Source: Spirochaetales bacterium (GTDB lineage Bacteria; Spirochaetota; Spirochaetia; DSM-2461). Taken from it: a DNA stretch of 14,882 bases. The stretch's first letter is position 1, and the number at the start of each line of letters is the position of its first letter. Made by a program: the position numbers and the translations under genes. Positions 5,219 to 13,365 of the stretch are shown here, in pieces. The stretch is taken from positions 1 through 14,882 of the forward strand of contig PDRU01000096.1 of NCBI GenBank assembly GCA_002748225.1, written 5' to 3'. The notes below the pieces were generated by a model. The model was not told where the DNA came from, did no database searches, and saw only the letters and a program-made list of their open reading frames with translations.

Positions 5219-6730
5219 ATGTTCGACACTCTTTTGTCGATGCACAGCGTAAGCAAGCAATATGCTGGTGTAAGGGCTCTTGATGAAGTTGATTTTGATA
5301 TTGTCTCCGGTGAGATTCACTGTCTTGCCGGTGAAAATGGAAGTGGCAAATCAACACTAATCAAAATTATTTCAGGTGTTATTTCTCCGGAAGATGGTGC
5401 ACGCATAAAATTCCGCGGGCAGCCGGTTAATACCCATCAGACAAATTCCGCTCATTCAATGGACAGAGGCGTTCAGGTTATTTATCAGGATCTCTCTCTC
5501 TTCCCGAATATGACAGTAAGAGAAAACATTGCCCTTAACCAGATAAACCAGGATGCCAGTAAACTTGTATTCAAACGCCATGAGACAGAAATTGCGGAAA
5601 AGGCCATGGCGCATATTGGTGTATCTCTTCCCTTAAACGAATTGGTAGAAAATCTCTCTGTAGGAGATCAGCAACTGACCGCAATCTGCCGCGCTTTAAC
5701 CAGTGATATAAGTCTGCTTATAATGGATGAACCGACAACCGCTCTTACCCGCAAAGAAGTACACGCACTTTTTGATGTTGTTAACGGATTAAAAGAACAA
5801 GGTATTGCATCACTTTTTGTCAGCCATAAACTTGATGAAGTTTTTGCTATTTCTGAACGGGTAACAGTTCTCAGAAACGGACGAAAGGTGGGAACCTACC
5901 CTGCGAAAGAACTCGACAGCCATAAACTGACCGAACTTATGACTGGCGAAACACTGGAATACTCACCCTTCCTCTTTGAAAAAACCATACAAGAACCCTT
6001 AATGGAAATCAGTAACCTGCACAACAGCGGAAATTTTTCAAATATCTCTTTTAAACTCTATCCCGGTGAGATTCTTGGCATTACAGGACTTTTAGGCTCC
6101 GGTCGGACAGAACTGGCTGAAGCGATATTCGGCATACAACCTGCGCAAAAGGGCAGCATTTCCATTTCCGGCAAACAAGTTTGCATTCGAAAAGTTCCCG
6201 ACGCTGTTAAACACGGCATTGCATATGTCCCGGAAAACCGTCTTGTTCAGGGACTGGCCATGCCGCAGTCTGTACGGAACAATATTATATCTTCCACCAT
6301 TCGCAAACTTGCAGGTAAGTGGGGGCTGCTGGAGCAAACACACCTGAACAGCGAAAGTGAACACTGGGTTAAGGAACTTGATATTAAGGTTCCCTCCATA
6401 AGCGCAGCTGTCAAAACCCTCTCAGGAGGTAATCAGCAAAGGGTTGTTCTGGGTAAATGGATTGCCACACGTCCAAGAATTCTTATTCTGGACGGTCCAA
6501 CTGTTGGAATTGATGTGGCCGCAAAGGCCGCTATACATAAAATTATCCGGGATCTGGCAGAAGCGGGCATGGGAATTATTATCATATCTGATGAAGTGGC
6601 TGAAGTTTACGGAGCATGTAACCGGATATTTGTTATGCACCGCGGTCAGCTGACCCATGAATTTCTCCCATCTGAAACAACAATAGAGACCATACAGTCT
6701 GCAATAGAAACAACAAGCCAGGGGTATTGA
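5219..6730 (+). CDS. Sugar ABC transporter ATPase, two nucleotide-binding domains (RbsA/RhaT-type)
   Basis: This 503-residue protein consists of two fused ABC domains, the usual size for the ribose/rhamnose/AI-2 class. Domain 1 is intact: Walker A GENGSGKST (38-46), Q-loop Gln90, signature LSVGDQQ (146-152), Walker B with catalytic Glu171 (LLIMDE), and switch His203. Domain 2 is degenerate: Walker A is GLLGSGRT with Arg in place of Lys (290-297), the signature LSGGNQQ is fine (401-407), Walker B ends in LDG (Gly426 where Glu is expected), and the switch histidine is replaced (SDE, 457-459). Arg and the missing His are usual for domain 2 in this class, but the Glu-to-Gly change is less usual. 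It sits on the cytoplasmic face and powers the two permeases that follow. The start at 5219 has GTGGAG upstream (5208-5213), and the stop touches the next ATG. Confidence 0.93.
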   Translation: MFDTLLSMHSVSKQYAGVRALDEVDFDIVSGEIHCLAGENGSGKSTLIKIISGVISPEDGARIKFRGQPVNTHQTNSAHSMDRGVQVIYQDLSLFPNMTVRENIALNQINQDASKLVFKRHETEIAEKAMAHIGVSLPLNELVENLSVGDQQLTAICRALTSDISLLIMDEPTTALTRKEVHALFDVVNGLKEQGIASLFVSHKLDEVFAISERVTVLRNGRKVGTYPAKELDSHKLTELMTGETLEYSPFLFEKTIQEPLMEISNLHNSGNFSNISFKLYPGEILGITGLLGSGRTELAEAIFGIQPAQKGSISISGKQVCIRKVPDAVKHGIAYVPENRLVQGLAMPQSVRNNIISSTIRKLAGKWGLLEQTHLNSESEHWVKELDIKVPSISAAVKTLSGGNQQRVVLGKWIATRPRILILDGPTVGIDVAAKAAIHKIIRDLAEAGMGIIIISDEVAEVYGACNRIFVMHRGQLTHEFLPSETTIETIQSAIETTSQGY

Positions 6731-7732
6731 ATGGAACGAATTTTACGGCGGCAGGAAACATGGGTATTTGCAGTTCTTGTTCTACTGTCCATTATTATAA
6801 CACTTATTAATCCAAACTTTTTAACGGCGGAAAATCTGATGGATCTGCTGCATGGTCAGGCCTTTATAGGCATCCTGGCCGTAGGATTGGTGGTGGTTTT
6901 AATTTCAGGAGGAATAGATATTTCCTTTACAGCAGTTGCCACTGCCGCGCAATATGTTATGGCTATTCTCATACAGGAAAAAGTAGGGAATATTTATATA
7001 GCTTTTCTCATTTCAATGGCAATCGGAATAGTTATGGGAATTATTAATGCGGCCATTATTCACTTTTTTAATGTGCCAACCATAATTGCAACAATTGGTA
7101 CTCTGAATATTTATTACGGCTTACTGATTGTTTTTTCCGGAGGTAAATGGATTTACACTATGCCTGAGTGGTTTCACCATATTGGAGAAAGCAGAATATT
7201 GACATTTCATAACCAGTCAGGGGCTGCTTTCGGACTGTCCTTCACAGCTTTCCTCTGGATAATTCTCATGCTGGGCACATCTTTTCTTCTGCGTTTTACA
7301 ACTTTAGGCCGCAAACTCTACGCCGTGGGAGGATGCGGTTTTGATAAAACACCCGCCCGCAGAGCTGGAATTAACGTCTGGCAAATTCAGATGTTTGTAT
7401 ATGGTTTTATGGGATTCATAGCAGGAATAGCCGGTGTTGTTCAGGTACTTATGGTTCAAACTGTTGCCCCAAACAGCATTGTGGGAAAAGAACTCAACGT
7501 ACTGGCCGCTGTTGTACTGGGAGGAGCAAGCCTCAACGGAGGAGTAGGCACTGTTGCCGGTACATTTCTTGGCGTTATATTGCTGGCGGTTCTCAGCAAC
7601 GGCCTGACTCTGATGCGAGTTCCATCTTACTGGTACGATGTAGCTATAGGGCTGGTTATTCTGCTCAGTGTTATTATCAGTGCCATTCAATATAACCGCA
7701 AACGAACAAAATCAATAACGGATAAATCATGA
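6731..7732 (+). CDS. Sugar ABC transporter permease 1 (RbsC/RhaP/LsrC family)
   Basis: This 333-residue, strongly hydrophobic inner-membrane protein has about eight to ten predicted membrane segments. It carries the family hallmarks: a central GGIDIS motif (about 60-65), the cytoplasmic coupling segment with TTLGRKLYAVGG (about 190-201), and a C-terminal LAAVVLGGASLNGGVGTVAG stretch (about 258-277). It starts at the base after the ATPase stop and overlaps permease 2 by four bases (ATGA), so the transporter genes are translationally coupled. It forms the pore as a heterodimer with the following gene product. Two different permeases, rather than one homodimerising RbsC, is the rule in rhamnose and AI-2 importers. 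Confidence 0.92.
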   Translation: MERILRRQETWVFAVLVLLSIIITLINPNFLTAENLMDLLHGQAFIGILAVGLVVVLISGGIDISFTAVATAAQYVMAILIQEKVGNIYIAFLISMAIGIVMGIINAAIIHFFNVPTIIATIGTLNIYYGLLIVFSGGKWIYTMPEWFHHIGESRILTFHNQSGAAFGLSFTAFLWIILMLGTSFLLRFTTLGRKLYAVGGCGFDKTPARRAGINVWQIQMFVYGFMGFIAGIAGVVQVLMVQTVAPNSIVGKELNVLAAVVLGGASLNGGVGTVAGTFLGVILLAVLSNGLTLMRVPSYWYDVAIGLVILLSVIISAIQYNRKRTKSITDKS

Positions 7733-8688
7733 AGAACATACTGCAGAAAGAAAACATTTCGCTTCTCATTCTGATAGGGCTGTTGCTGATTCTGATGGCA
7801 ATACTTTCTCCTGGACGCTTTTTCAGTGCCGGCAATATGAGATCGATGGCATCACAATTGCCGGAACTTGGTTTTCTGTCTCTGGGGATGATGATTGTTA
7901 TGATTACCGGAGGTATTAATCTTTCCATTATAGCTACGGCCAATACAACAGGTATAATTGCAGCTTTATATATGCAGAGCCATGGAGGTCCGGAAGCCTC
8001 CTCTGCCGTCATATTGTCAGCTATTCTTTTGGGACTTTCAGCCTCCTTGCTTATCGGCATTATTAATGGTCTGCTGATTGCTCACGTTGAAGTATCCCCC
8101 ATTCTGGCAACCCTGGGAATGATGACTCTTCTCAAAGGGATCATGGCAGTAATCACTAAGGGGTATGTCATTTCCTCCTTCCCGGAACCATTTCAGTTCA
8201 TCGGCAGCGGACGCATACTGGGAATTCCCTTTCCTCTGCTTATTCTCATTCTGATATTTCTTGCGGTCTCCCTGCTGCTCAACAAAAGTCCCTTTGGAAT
8301 GGAACTGTATCTGCTGGGAACTAACCCGACAGCTGCCAGATACTCCGGTATTAAAACAAAACAGGTATTAACCAAGGTATACATTTTATCTGCACTACTG
8401 GCTGGTATTGCCGGTATTGTTATGGTATCCAGGTTCAATTCTGCCAAATTCAACTATGGAGAGTCTTATCTTCTGGTAACCGTACTGGCTGCCGTACTGG
8501 GAGGCACAGACGCCTATGGCGGATTCGGGAAAACAGGCGGATTATTTATGGCCTTAGTATTGCTGCAGATTGTATCCAGCGGATTGAATCTTTTACAAAT
8601 AAATGCGTTTCTTACCCGTGCTATCTGGGGCATTATTCTTATTACCGTCATGATTGCAAACCATATCCGGAACAGGAAGCCATTATGA
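7729..8688 (+). CDS. Sugar ABC transporter permease 2 (RbsC/RhaQ/LsrD family)
   Basis: This 319-residue multi-spanning membrane protein is of the same family as its upstream neighbour but clearly diverged from it. Motifs are GGINLS (about 62-67), SPFGMELYLLGTNPTAARYSG (about 186-206) as the coupling loop, and LAAVLGGTDAYGGFGKTGG (about 250-268) in the C-terminal half. Its ATG overlaps the preceding stop and it has little ribosome site of its own, so it relies on coupling. Its own stop overlaps the kinase start (ATGA). Together with permease 1 it forms the transmembrane channel for the imported sugar. Confidence 0.92.
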   Translation: MKNILQKENISLLILIGLLLILMAILSPGRFFSAGNMRSMASQLPELGFLSLGMMIVMITGGINLSIIATANTTGIIAALYMQSHGGPEASSAVILSAILLGLSASLLIGIINGLLIAHVEVSPILATLGMMTLLKGIMAVITKGYVISSFPEPFQFIGSGRILGIPFPLLILILIFLAVSLLLNKSPFGMELYLLGTNPTAARYSGIKTKQVLTKVYILSALLAGIAGIVMVSRFNSAKFNYGESYLLVTVLAAVLGGTDAYGGFGKTGGLFMALVLLQIVSSGLNLLQINAFLTRAIWGIILITVMIANHIRNRKPL

Positions 8689-10202
8689 TCTATTTTCTTG
8701 GAATAGATATTGGAACCACCGGATGCAAAGTAAGTGCTGTTAATGAAAATGGCCGCATGATTATATCGGCCTCCCGTGAGTATTCAATCAACACGCCTTT
8801 CCCTGGATGGGCAGAACAGTCACCCGAATCCTGGTGGACAGCCTTAATGGAAAATTGCCGTGAAATTAATGAAAAAGAACCTGAAATAATGAAGCAGATT
8901 GAAGCTGTCAGTCTGTGCGGACAAATGCATACACAGGTTCTTTTAGACCGGCATAACACTCCGCTCCGGCCTGCCATTACATGGATGGATCAAAGAAGTT
9001 CCAAAATAACTGCTGACATTAACAGCCATTCGGATACTGCTGCATTAATTATATCGGAAGCTCAAAACCCATTAACCAGTACATACACAGCAGCTCACCT
9101 GAAGTGGATACAGAATAACGAACCGGAAGTATGGCAGAAAACCTCAAAAATACTGATTGCAAAAGATTACTTGAAATTCCTTCTGACCGGTGAGTACAAA
9201 ATTGATTTTTCAGAAGCCAGCGGAACTCTATTGTTTAACAATCAGAAAGAAACCTGGTCTGAAGAACTGTGCCGTCTTTTTGCTGTGCCCCTCTCACTTC
9301 TTCCTGAACTGGGCGAAAGCACTGAAGTTATTGGTATGATTCAATCTAAGGCTGCAAATCTTCTGGGCCTCAAAGAGGGTATTCCAGTAGTTAACGGCAG
9401 TACAGATAATTCAGCGGCAGCGCTGGGCGGAGGAATGACACAACCCGGAGAAGCGGCACTAATAATTGGAACAGCCGGCGTTGTCAGTGTATGCTCTGAT
9501 AAACCATTGATAGATCCAGAACAAAAAACCCTTTCATGGCATTATTGTCTTCCTGAAAGATGGATTAATTTGGGAGTAACACAGACGGCTGGTGAATCGT
9601 TAAACTGGTTCAAAGAAAGCTTTGACGGAACAAAGGAAGATTCAAGCTCTGCAGACATTTTCAGGGAGTACAACAGCGGTATAAAAACAATACCTGACGG
9701 CTGTGAAGGACTTATTTTCCTTCCGTATCTTAACGGAGAGCGCACTCCTCATTGGGATTCAGATGCCCGGAGCGTATTCTTTGGAATAGGTTTGCAGCAT
9801 ACAAAAAACCATTTTATAAAGGCTATAATGGAAGGGGTTTCTTTTGCCCTGCGGGATTGTGTGGAAAGTGTTGAAGCATTGGGTATTGAAGTGGAAAGGA
9901 TATGTGCTGTTGGCGGCGGTTTAAAAAGTCCAGTATGGAGAAAATCGCTGGCACGGATATTAGCTCGTCCAATTCATACAGTAGAACGTCCTGATACCGG
10001 CAACATAGGCAATGCCATTCTGGCGGCAACAGGAACAGGAGTCTATGACTCAGTAGAAACAGCTGCTGAGAAAATGATAAAAACAGGCAATCAATTACAG
10101 GAAAGCTCACAAGAATCACTGGAAATTCAATATTTAAAATACAAGAAATTGTACCGTGCCCTAAGGCCGGTTTTTCATTATAAGGACATCAAGGAGTGCT
10201 GA
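8685..10202 (+). CDS. FGGY-family carbohydrate kinase, xylulokinase-like
   Basis: This 505-residue cytoplasmic sugar kinase of usual family length has the N-terminal ATP-fold GIDIGTTGCKV (6-16), PGWAEQSPESWW (40-51), the substrate-site segment GQMHTQVLLD (79-88) with Met81-His82 as in XylB, ITWMDQRSS (98-106), the putative catalytic Asp241 in GSTDNSAAALGGG, the FGGY signature YLNGERTPHWDSDARSVFFG (348-367), and AVGGGLKSPVW (408-418) for nucleotide binding. It phosphorylates the imported sugar with ATP. Resemblance is strongest to xylulokinases, but the aldolase beside it implies a ketose-1-phosphate product, as for fuculose or rhamnulose kinases. The exact substrate cannot be read from sequence. 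It overlaps permease 2 by four bases and abuts the aldolase gene. Confidence 0.88.
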   Translation: MIYFLGIDIGTTGCKVSAVNENGRMIISASREYSINTPFPGWAEQSPESWWTALMENCREINEKEPEIMKQIEAVSLCGQMHTQVLLDRHNTPLRPAITWMDQRSSKITADINSHSDTAALIISEAQNPLTSTYTAAHLKWIQNNEPEVWQKTSKILIAKDYLKFLLTGEYKIDFSEASGTLLFNNQKETWSEELCRLFAVPLSLLPELGESTEVIGMIQSKAANLLGLKEGIPVVNGSTDNSAAALGGGMTQPGEAALIIGTAGVVSVCSDKPLIDPEQKTLSWHYCLPERWINLGVTQTAGESLNWFKESFDGTKEDSSSADIFREYNSGIKTIPDGCEGLIFLPYLNGERTPHWDSDARSVFFGIGLQHTKNHFIKAIMEGVSFALRDCVESVEALGIEVERICAVGGGLKSPVWRKSLARILARPIHTVERPDTGNIGNAILAATGTGVYDSVETAAEKMIKTGNQLQESSQESLEIQYLKYKKLYRALRPVFHYKDIKEC

Positions 10203-10889
10203 ATGAGTACAACGTCAAAAACTCGTAAGGATTACAAACAACTGATTGTTAATACAGGAATAGAAATGATTAATACCGGTATGACGGTAGGAACCTGGGG
10301 CAATATCAGCTGCAGGGATCCGGAAACCAACCTGATTTACATCAGTCCAAGCGGTATGAATTACACTGACATCCGGCCGGAACATGTGGTTGTTATGGAT
10401 GTGGATCTGAACATCGTTGACGGTGAAGCAGAACCTTCTATTGAAAAACATATGCATACAGCTGTTTACCGCAGCAGAGCAGACATAAATGCCGTTGTCC
10501 ATACTCATCCTGTCTGGTCTACCATTCTGGGTGTCGTTAAACAGAATCTCCCGGCGGTGAGTGAAGATTTTGCCCAGATAGTTGGTGCTGAAGTTGAATT
10601 CTGTTCTACATATGAACTGCCGGGCACACCGGAACTGGGAATAGCAGCTGTTAAAGCTCTCAAAAACAACAATGCGGTAATGCTGCCGAATCATGGAGCC
10701 CTGTCTGTTGGAAATGACATGAAGATGGCTCTGAAAGTATGCCGGGTGCTGGAAAAGAATGCCCAGATTTATGTTTTTGCCCGCCTGATTGGACACCCCA
10801 CCCTCTTTAAGCAAAGTGATATTGAGGCCATGCAGAATTTTGCCCGCACTCAGTACGGACGGAAAAACAGTCACCTTGCAGGCAAATAA
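10203..10889 (+). CDS. Class II aldolase (L-fuculose-phosphate aldolase/AraD-adducin fold)
   Basis: This 228-residue zinc-dependent aldolase-fold protein is close to the usual FucA length (215). The substrate-phosphate loop appears as GTWGNIS (30-36) and SPSGMNY (48-54). The catalytic Glu81 lies in PSIEKHMH, and zinc ligands are His100 and His102 (VHTHPV) and His164 (PNHG). The essential-looking FucA Tyr113 position is Glu121 here, within an SEDFAQIVG segment, so the subfamily and aldehyde specificity differ from E. coli FucA. It probably cleaves the kinase product to DHAP and a short aldehyde. Epimerase or dehydratase activity within the superfamily cannot be excluded. AAGGAG at 10191-10196 gives good translation. 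It is the last gene of the sugar operon. No intrinsic terminator was seen before the potassium-uptake genes 63 bp on. Confidence 0.87.
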   Translation: MSTTSKTRKDYKQLIVNTGIEMINTGMTVGTWGNISCRDPETNLIYISPSGMNYTDIRPEHVVVMDVDLNIVDGEAEPSIEKHMHTAVYRSRADINAVVHTHPVWSTILGVVKQNLPAVSEDFAQIVGAEVEFCSTYELPGTPELGIAAVKALKNNNAVMLPNHGALSVGNDMKMALKVCRVLEKNAQIYVFARLIGHPTLFKQSDIEAMQNFARTQYGRKNSHLAGK

Positions 10890-10952
10890 CATCTTGAAGG
10901 TCATTGACAAAAAAGAGTAAAAAACCCCATAAAACTCCCGGAGTATGAAATA

Positions 10953-12647
10953 GTGCGAAACTGGAACTTCTGGATTTTCCTTACTCTGCTGCTCAGCGTT
11001 GTTTCACTTTTTGTTGAACAGATGGACTTTGCCGGAGCCGCGGCGCCGATATTTACCAACCTGGTAGATTTCACCGTTCTGGGCATTCTTATTCTGGAAC
11101 TGATATCCGGAATCAGGAAGGCCCCGTTCAAAACCATTTATCTGCGGCGCAACGCCGGTTCCATTATGTTTTCCCTTATATTTATAGGGTTGTTCTGCTA
11201 CTCGAAGTACCTTACCTTTCACGGATGGTTCACAGGAACGGAAGAAAGCAACTTCGCTGTAGTGGCTGTTCGGAACTTTTTCCTTATTCTGAAAGTTTTC
11301 AGCCGTTACCGCCGCATCAACACTATTCTGGAAAACCTGCACATCCATCCGGCTCTAACCATTACATTGAGCTTTTTAATGGTTATTCTGGCAGGCACAT
11401 GGCTGCTCATGATGCCGTTTACAGCGCAGGCAGGCCATGGGCTGCCCTTTATCAACGCCCTTTTCACGGCCACTTCAGCCGTCTGTGTAACGGGCCTGAT
11501 TGTAGTGGATACAGCTGTGTATTTCAGCATCTGGGGCAAAATTGTCATTATGCTTCTAATACAGATAGGCGGACTGGGCATTATGGTACTCAGTTATTTT
11601 ACGCTCTTTGTTCTGCGCAGGAAAGTATCGGTTGAACAGAAAAGCCTGGTATCCTACATGCTTTCCGAAGAAGACATGAACAATCTGGCCGGTATTCTGA
11701 AATCCATTGTGGGTATTACTTTTCTGATTGAAGGGATGGGCGCGTTTATTCTGACTTTGGGATTCAGGAATCTGCCGGATTGGCCTCATCGCATTTTTTA
11801 CGGCGTTTTTCATGCTGTTTCGGCCTTCTGCAACGCCGGATTTGCCCTCTTCAGCGACAGTCTGGAAGGTTTTGCCGGACAGCCGCTTATTATTCTGACT
11901 GTTTCCATGCTTATTATTTTCGGCGGCCTGAGTTTCGGCGTTTTTACAAACCTGCGCGATGCCGTACGCGGCAAAGCCCGGATAAGCCTCAATACCCGTC
12001 TTGTCCTGAGCAGCACAGCCCTGCTCCTGCTTCTGGGAATGGCGGCTGTTTATCCGCTGGAGCATGTTCGGACCATGAAGGGCATGAGTTTGGGAAAACA
12101 GTATCTGGGTGCCTTCTTTCAGTCGGTTACGCTGCGCACCGCGGGTTTTAATTCCATATCTTTCAGTAATCTGGCTACCAGCACTCTGGTTATAATGATG
12201 GTTTTCATGTTCATAGGCGGTGCTTCGGGAAGTACGGCCGGAGGAATAAAGGTTAATACAGCCCGGGTACTGCTGGCATCCATCCGTTCCGCCTGGAAAG
12301 GCGAAGAGAAGGTTATAATCCATTCCATGAGGGTGGCTGAAGAAAAAGTGAACAGGGCCTTTCTCATTCTGCTGCTGGGGCTTGCCACTGTTCTAACTAC
12401 GACATTCTGTCTTTCCATAACGGAAAATCTGCCCTTAAGAGACATTATGTTTGAATCAGTATCGGCTTTCGGCACTGTCGGACTCTCTACCGGAATTACC
12501 GGAAGCTTAAGTATCTTCGGAAAAACCGTTATTGTTTTTTCAATGTTTATCGGCCGGCTGGGACCGTTGACGCTGCTGACAGCGGCATCAACGGAACAGA
12601 AAAAAATCAGCATAAATTACCCGCAGGCCAATATAGCCGTCGGTTAG
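10953..12647 (+). CDS. ktrB: KtrB/TrkH-type potassium transporter with an N-terminal membrane extension
   Basis: At 564 residues it is longer than KtrB (about 445) or TrkH (about 483). From about residue 131 on it is a canonical four-repeat K+ translocating subunit. The four selectivity loops contain VCVTG (177-181), CNAGF (293-297), RTAGF (395-399) and GTVGL (507-511), and the gating loop GGASGSTAGGIK is at 422-433. Before this lie about 130 extra residues with three or four additional hydrophobic helices (about 6-22, 32-53, 69-86, 103-117), the last followed by a basic SRYRR. The start is GTG at 10953 with a GGAG site at 10940-10943. The nearby ATG at 10945 is out of use, meeting a stop two codons later. 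It works with the downstream RCK subunit to take up K+ (possibly Na+-coupled) for osmotic and pH balance. Its G+C content is higher than that of the sugar genes before it. Confidence 0.9.
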   Translation: MRNWNFWIFLTLLLSVVSLFVEQMDFAGAAAPIFTNLVDFTVLGILILELISGIRKAPFKTIYLRRNAGSIMFSLIFIGLFCYSKYLTFHGWFTGTEESNFAVVAVRNFFLILKVFSRYRRINTILENLHIHPALTITLSFLMVILAGTWLLMMPFTAQAGHGLPFINALFTATSAVCVTGLIVVDTAVYFSIWGKIVIMLLIQIGGLGIMVLSYFTLFVLRRKVSVEQKSLVSYMLSEEDMNNLAGILKSIVGITFLIEGMGAFILTLGFRNLPDWPHRIFYGVFHAVSAFCNAGFALFSDSLEGFAGQPLIILTVSMLIIFGGLSFGVFTNLRDAVRGKARISLNTRLVLSSTALLLLLGMAAVYPLEHVRTMKGMSLGKQYLGAFFQSVTLRTAGFNSISFSNLATSTLVIMMVFMFIGGASGSTAGGIKVNTARVLLASIRSAWKGEEKVIIHSMRVAEEKVNRAFLILLLGLATVLTTTFCLSITENLPLRDIMFESVSAFGTVGLSTGITGSLSIFGKTVIVFSMFIGRLGPLTLLTAASTEQKKISINYPQANIAVG

Positions 12648-12663
12648 AACACAGGAGGAAAAA

Positions 12664-13365
12664 ATGCCTGCAGCAAAAGGAAAAACATTCGCCATTATCG
12701 GACTGGGAACCTTCGGCAGCCGTCTCTGTGAAGAGCTGAGCAGCAAAGGCGGAGTAGTACTGGCCATTGATAACCAGAGCAATATGATAGAACGGGTTAA
12801 GGAAATTACAGCCCAGTCCATACTGGTAGACTCCACCGATGAAGAAGCCATGTCCCAGGTTCCCTTTGAAGATGTGGATACGGCGGTAGTGGCCATTGGA
12901 GACAACATTGAAGCCAGTATTCTTTCCACCGCTATTCTGAAAAAAATAGGCGTTCCCCGCATTATTGCCCGCTCACTGAGCGACATACACCAGAGGGTTC
13001 TGCGGCAGGTAGGGGCCGATGAAATAATCAACCTGGAAATTGACGCGGGAGTTAACCTGGCCCAGAAACTTATTTCTCCCGACATACTGGACAGCATTCC
13101 CATATCCGACTCCATCAGCCTGGCCGAAGTACTTACCCCCCAGGAATTTGTGGGAAAGTCGCTGATTGAACTGGACCTGCGCAAAAAGATGAATATAACA
13201 GTGGCAGCTATCCGCAGGATGAATCTTTCCATTGATGAGGAAGGGAACACCATCCGCGGCGAAAACATACTCTTTCCAGGCCCCAATGATTTACTGGAAA
13301 AAACAGATGTTATGCTGGTTATTGGAGAGAACGAACCGCTCAGCGCCTTTAAGGAGCTCCAATGA
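12664..13365 (+). CDS. ktrA: KtrA/TrkA-type RCK regulatory subunit of the potassium transporter
   Basis: This 233-residue protein matches the single-unit KtrA format (about 220) and not the duplicated TrkA (about 458). The Rossmann-type RCK-N domain begins FAIIGLGTFGS with Gly13, Gly15 and Gly18 of the nucleotide loop and the acidic Asp36 at the end of strand 2. DST (56-58) and VVAIGDN (75-81) follow the expected strands. RCK-C occupies about 145-233. It forms the cytoplasmic octameric ring that gates KtrB on ATP/ADP or NAD(H) binding, and c-di-AMP is a ligand in some Gram-positives. AGGAGG (12654-12659) precedes the start, 16 bp after ktrB. Its stop overlaps the next gene (ATGA). Confidence 0.92.
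   Translation: MPAAKGKTFAIIGLGTFGSRLCEELSSKGGVVLAIDNQSNMIERVKEITAQSILVDSTDEEAMSQVPFEDVDTAVVAIGDNIEASILSTAILKKIGVPRIIARSLSDIHQRVLRQVGADEIINLEIDAGVNLAQKLISPDILDSIPISDSISLAEVLTPQEFVGKSLIELDLRKKMNITVAAIRRMNLSIDEEGNTIRGENILFPGPNDLLEKTDVMLVIGENEPLSAFKELQ

Noticed and set aside
4152..10889. Operon as an lsr (autoinducer-2) system
   Set aside because: Transporter layout and kinase fit, but AI-2 contact residues of the binding protein are not kept, the aldolase is class II and not LsrF type, and there is no LsrG or LsrR.
10904..10933. TTGACA (10904-10909) with CATAAA 18 bp later as a promoter for ktrB
   Set aside because: The -35 is perfect but the -10 is weak, and the predicted start would fall on the ribosome site itself, leaving almost no leader. 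It remains possible but is not strong enough to annotate.
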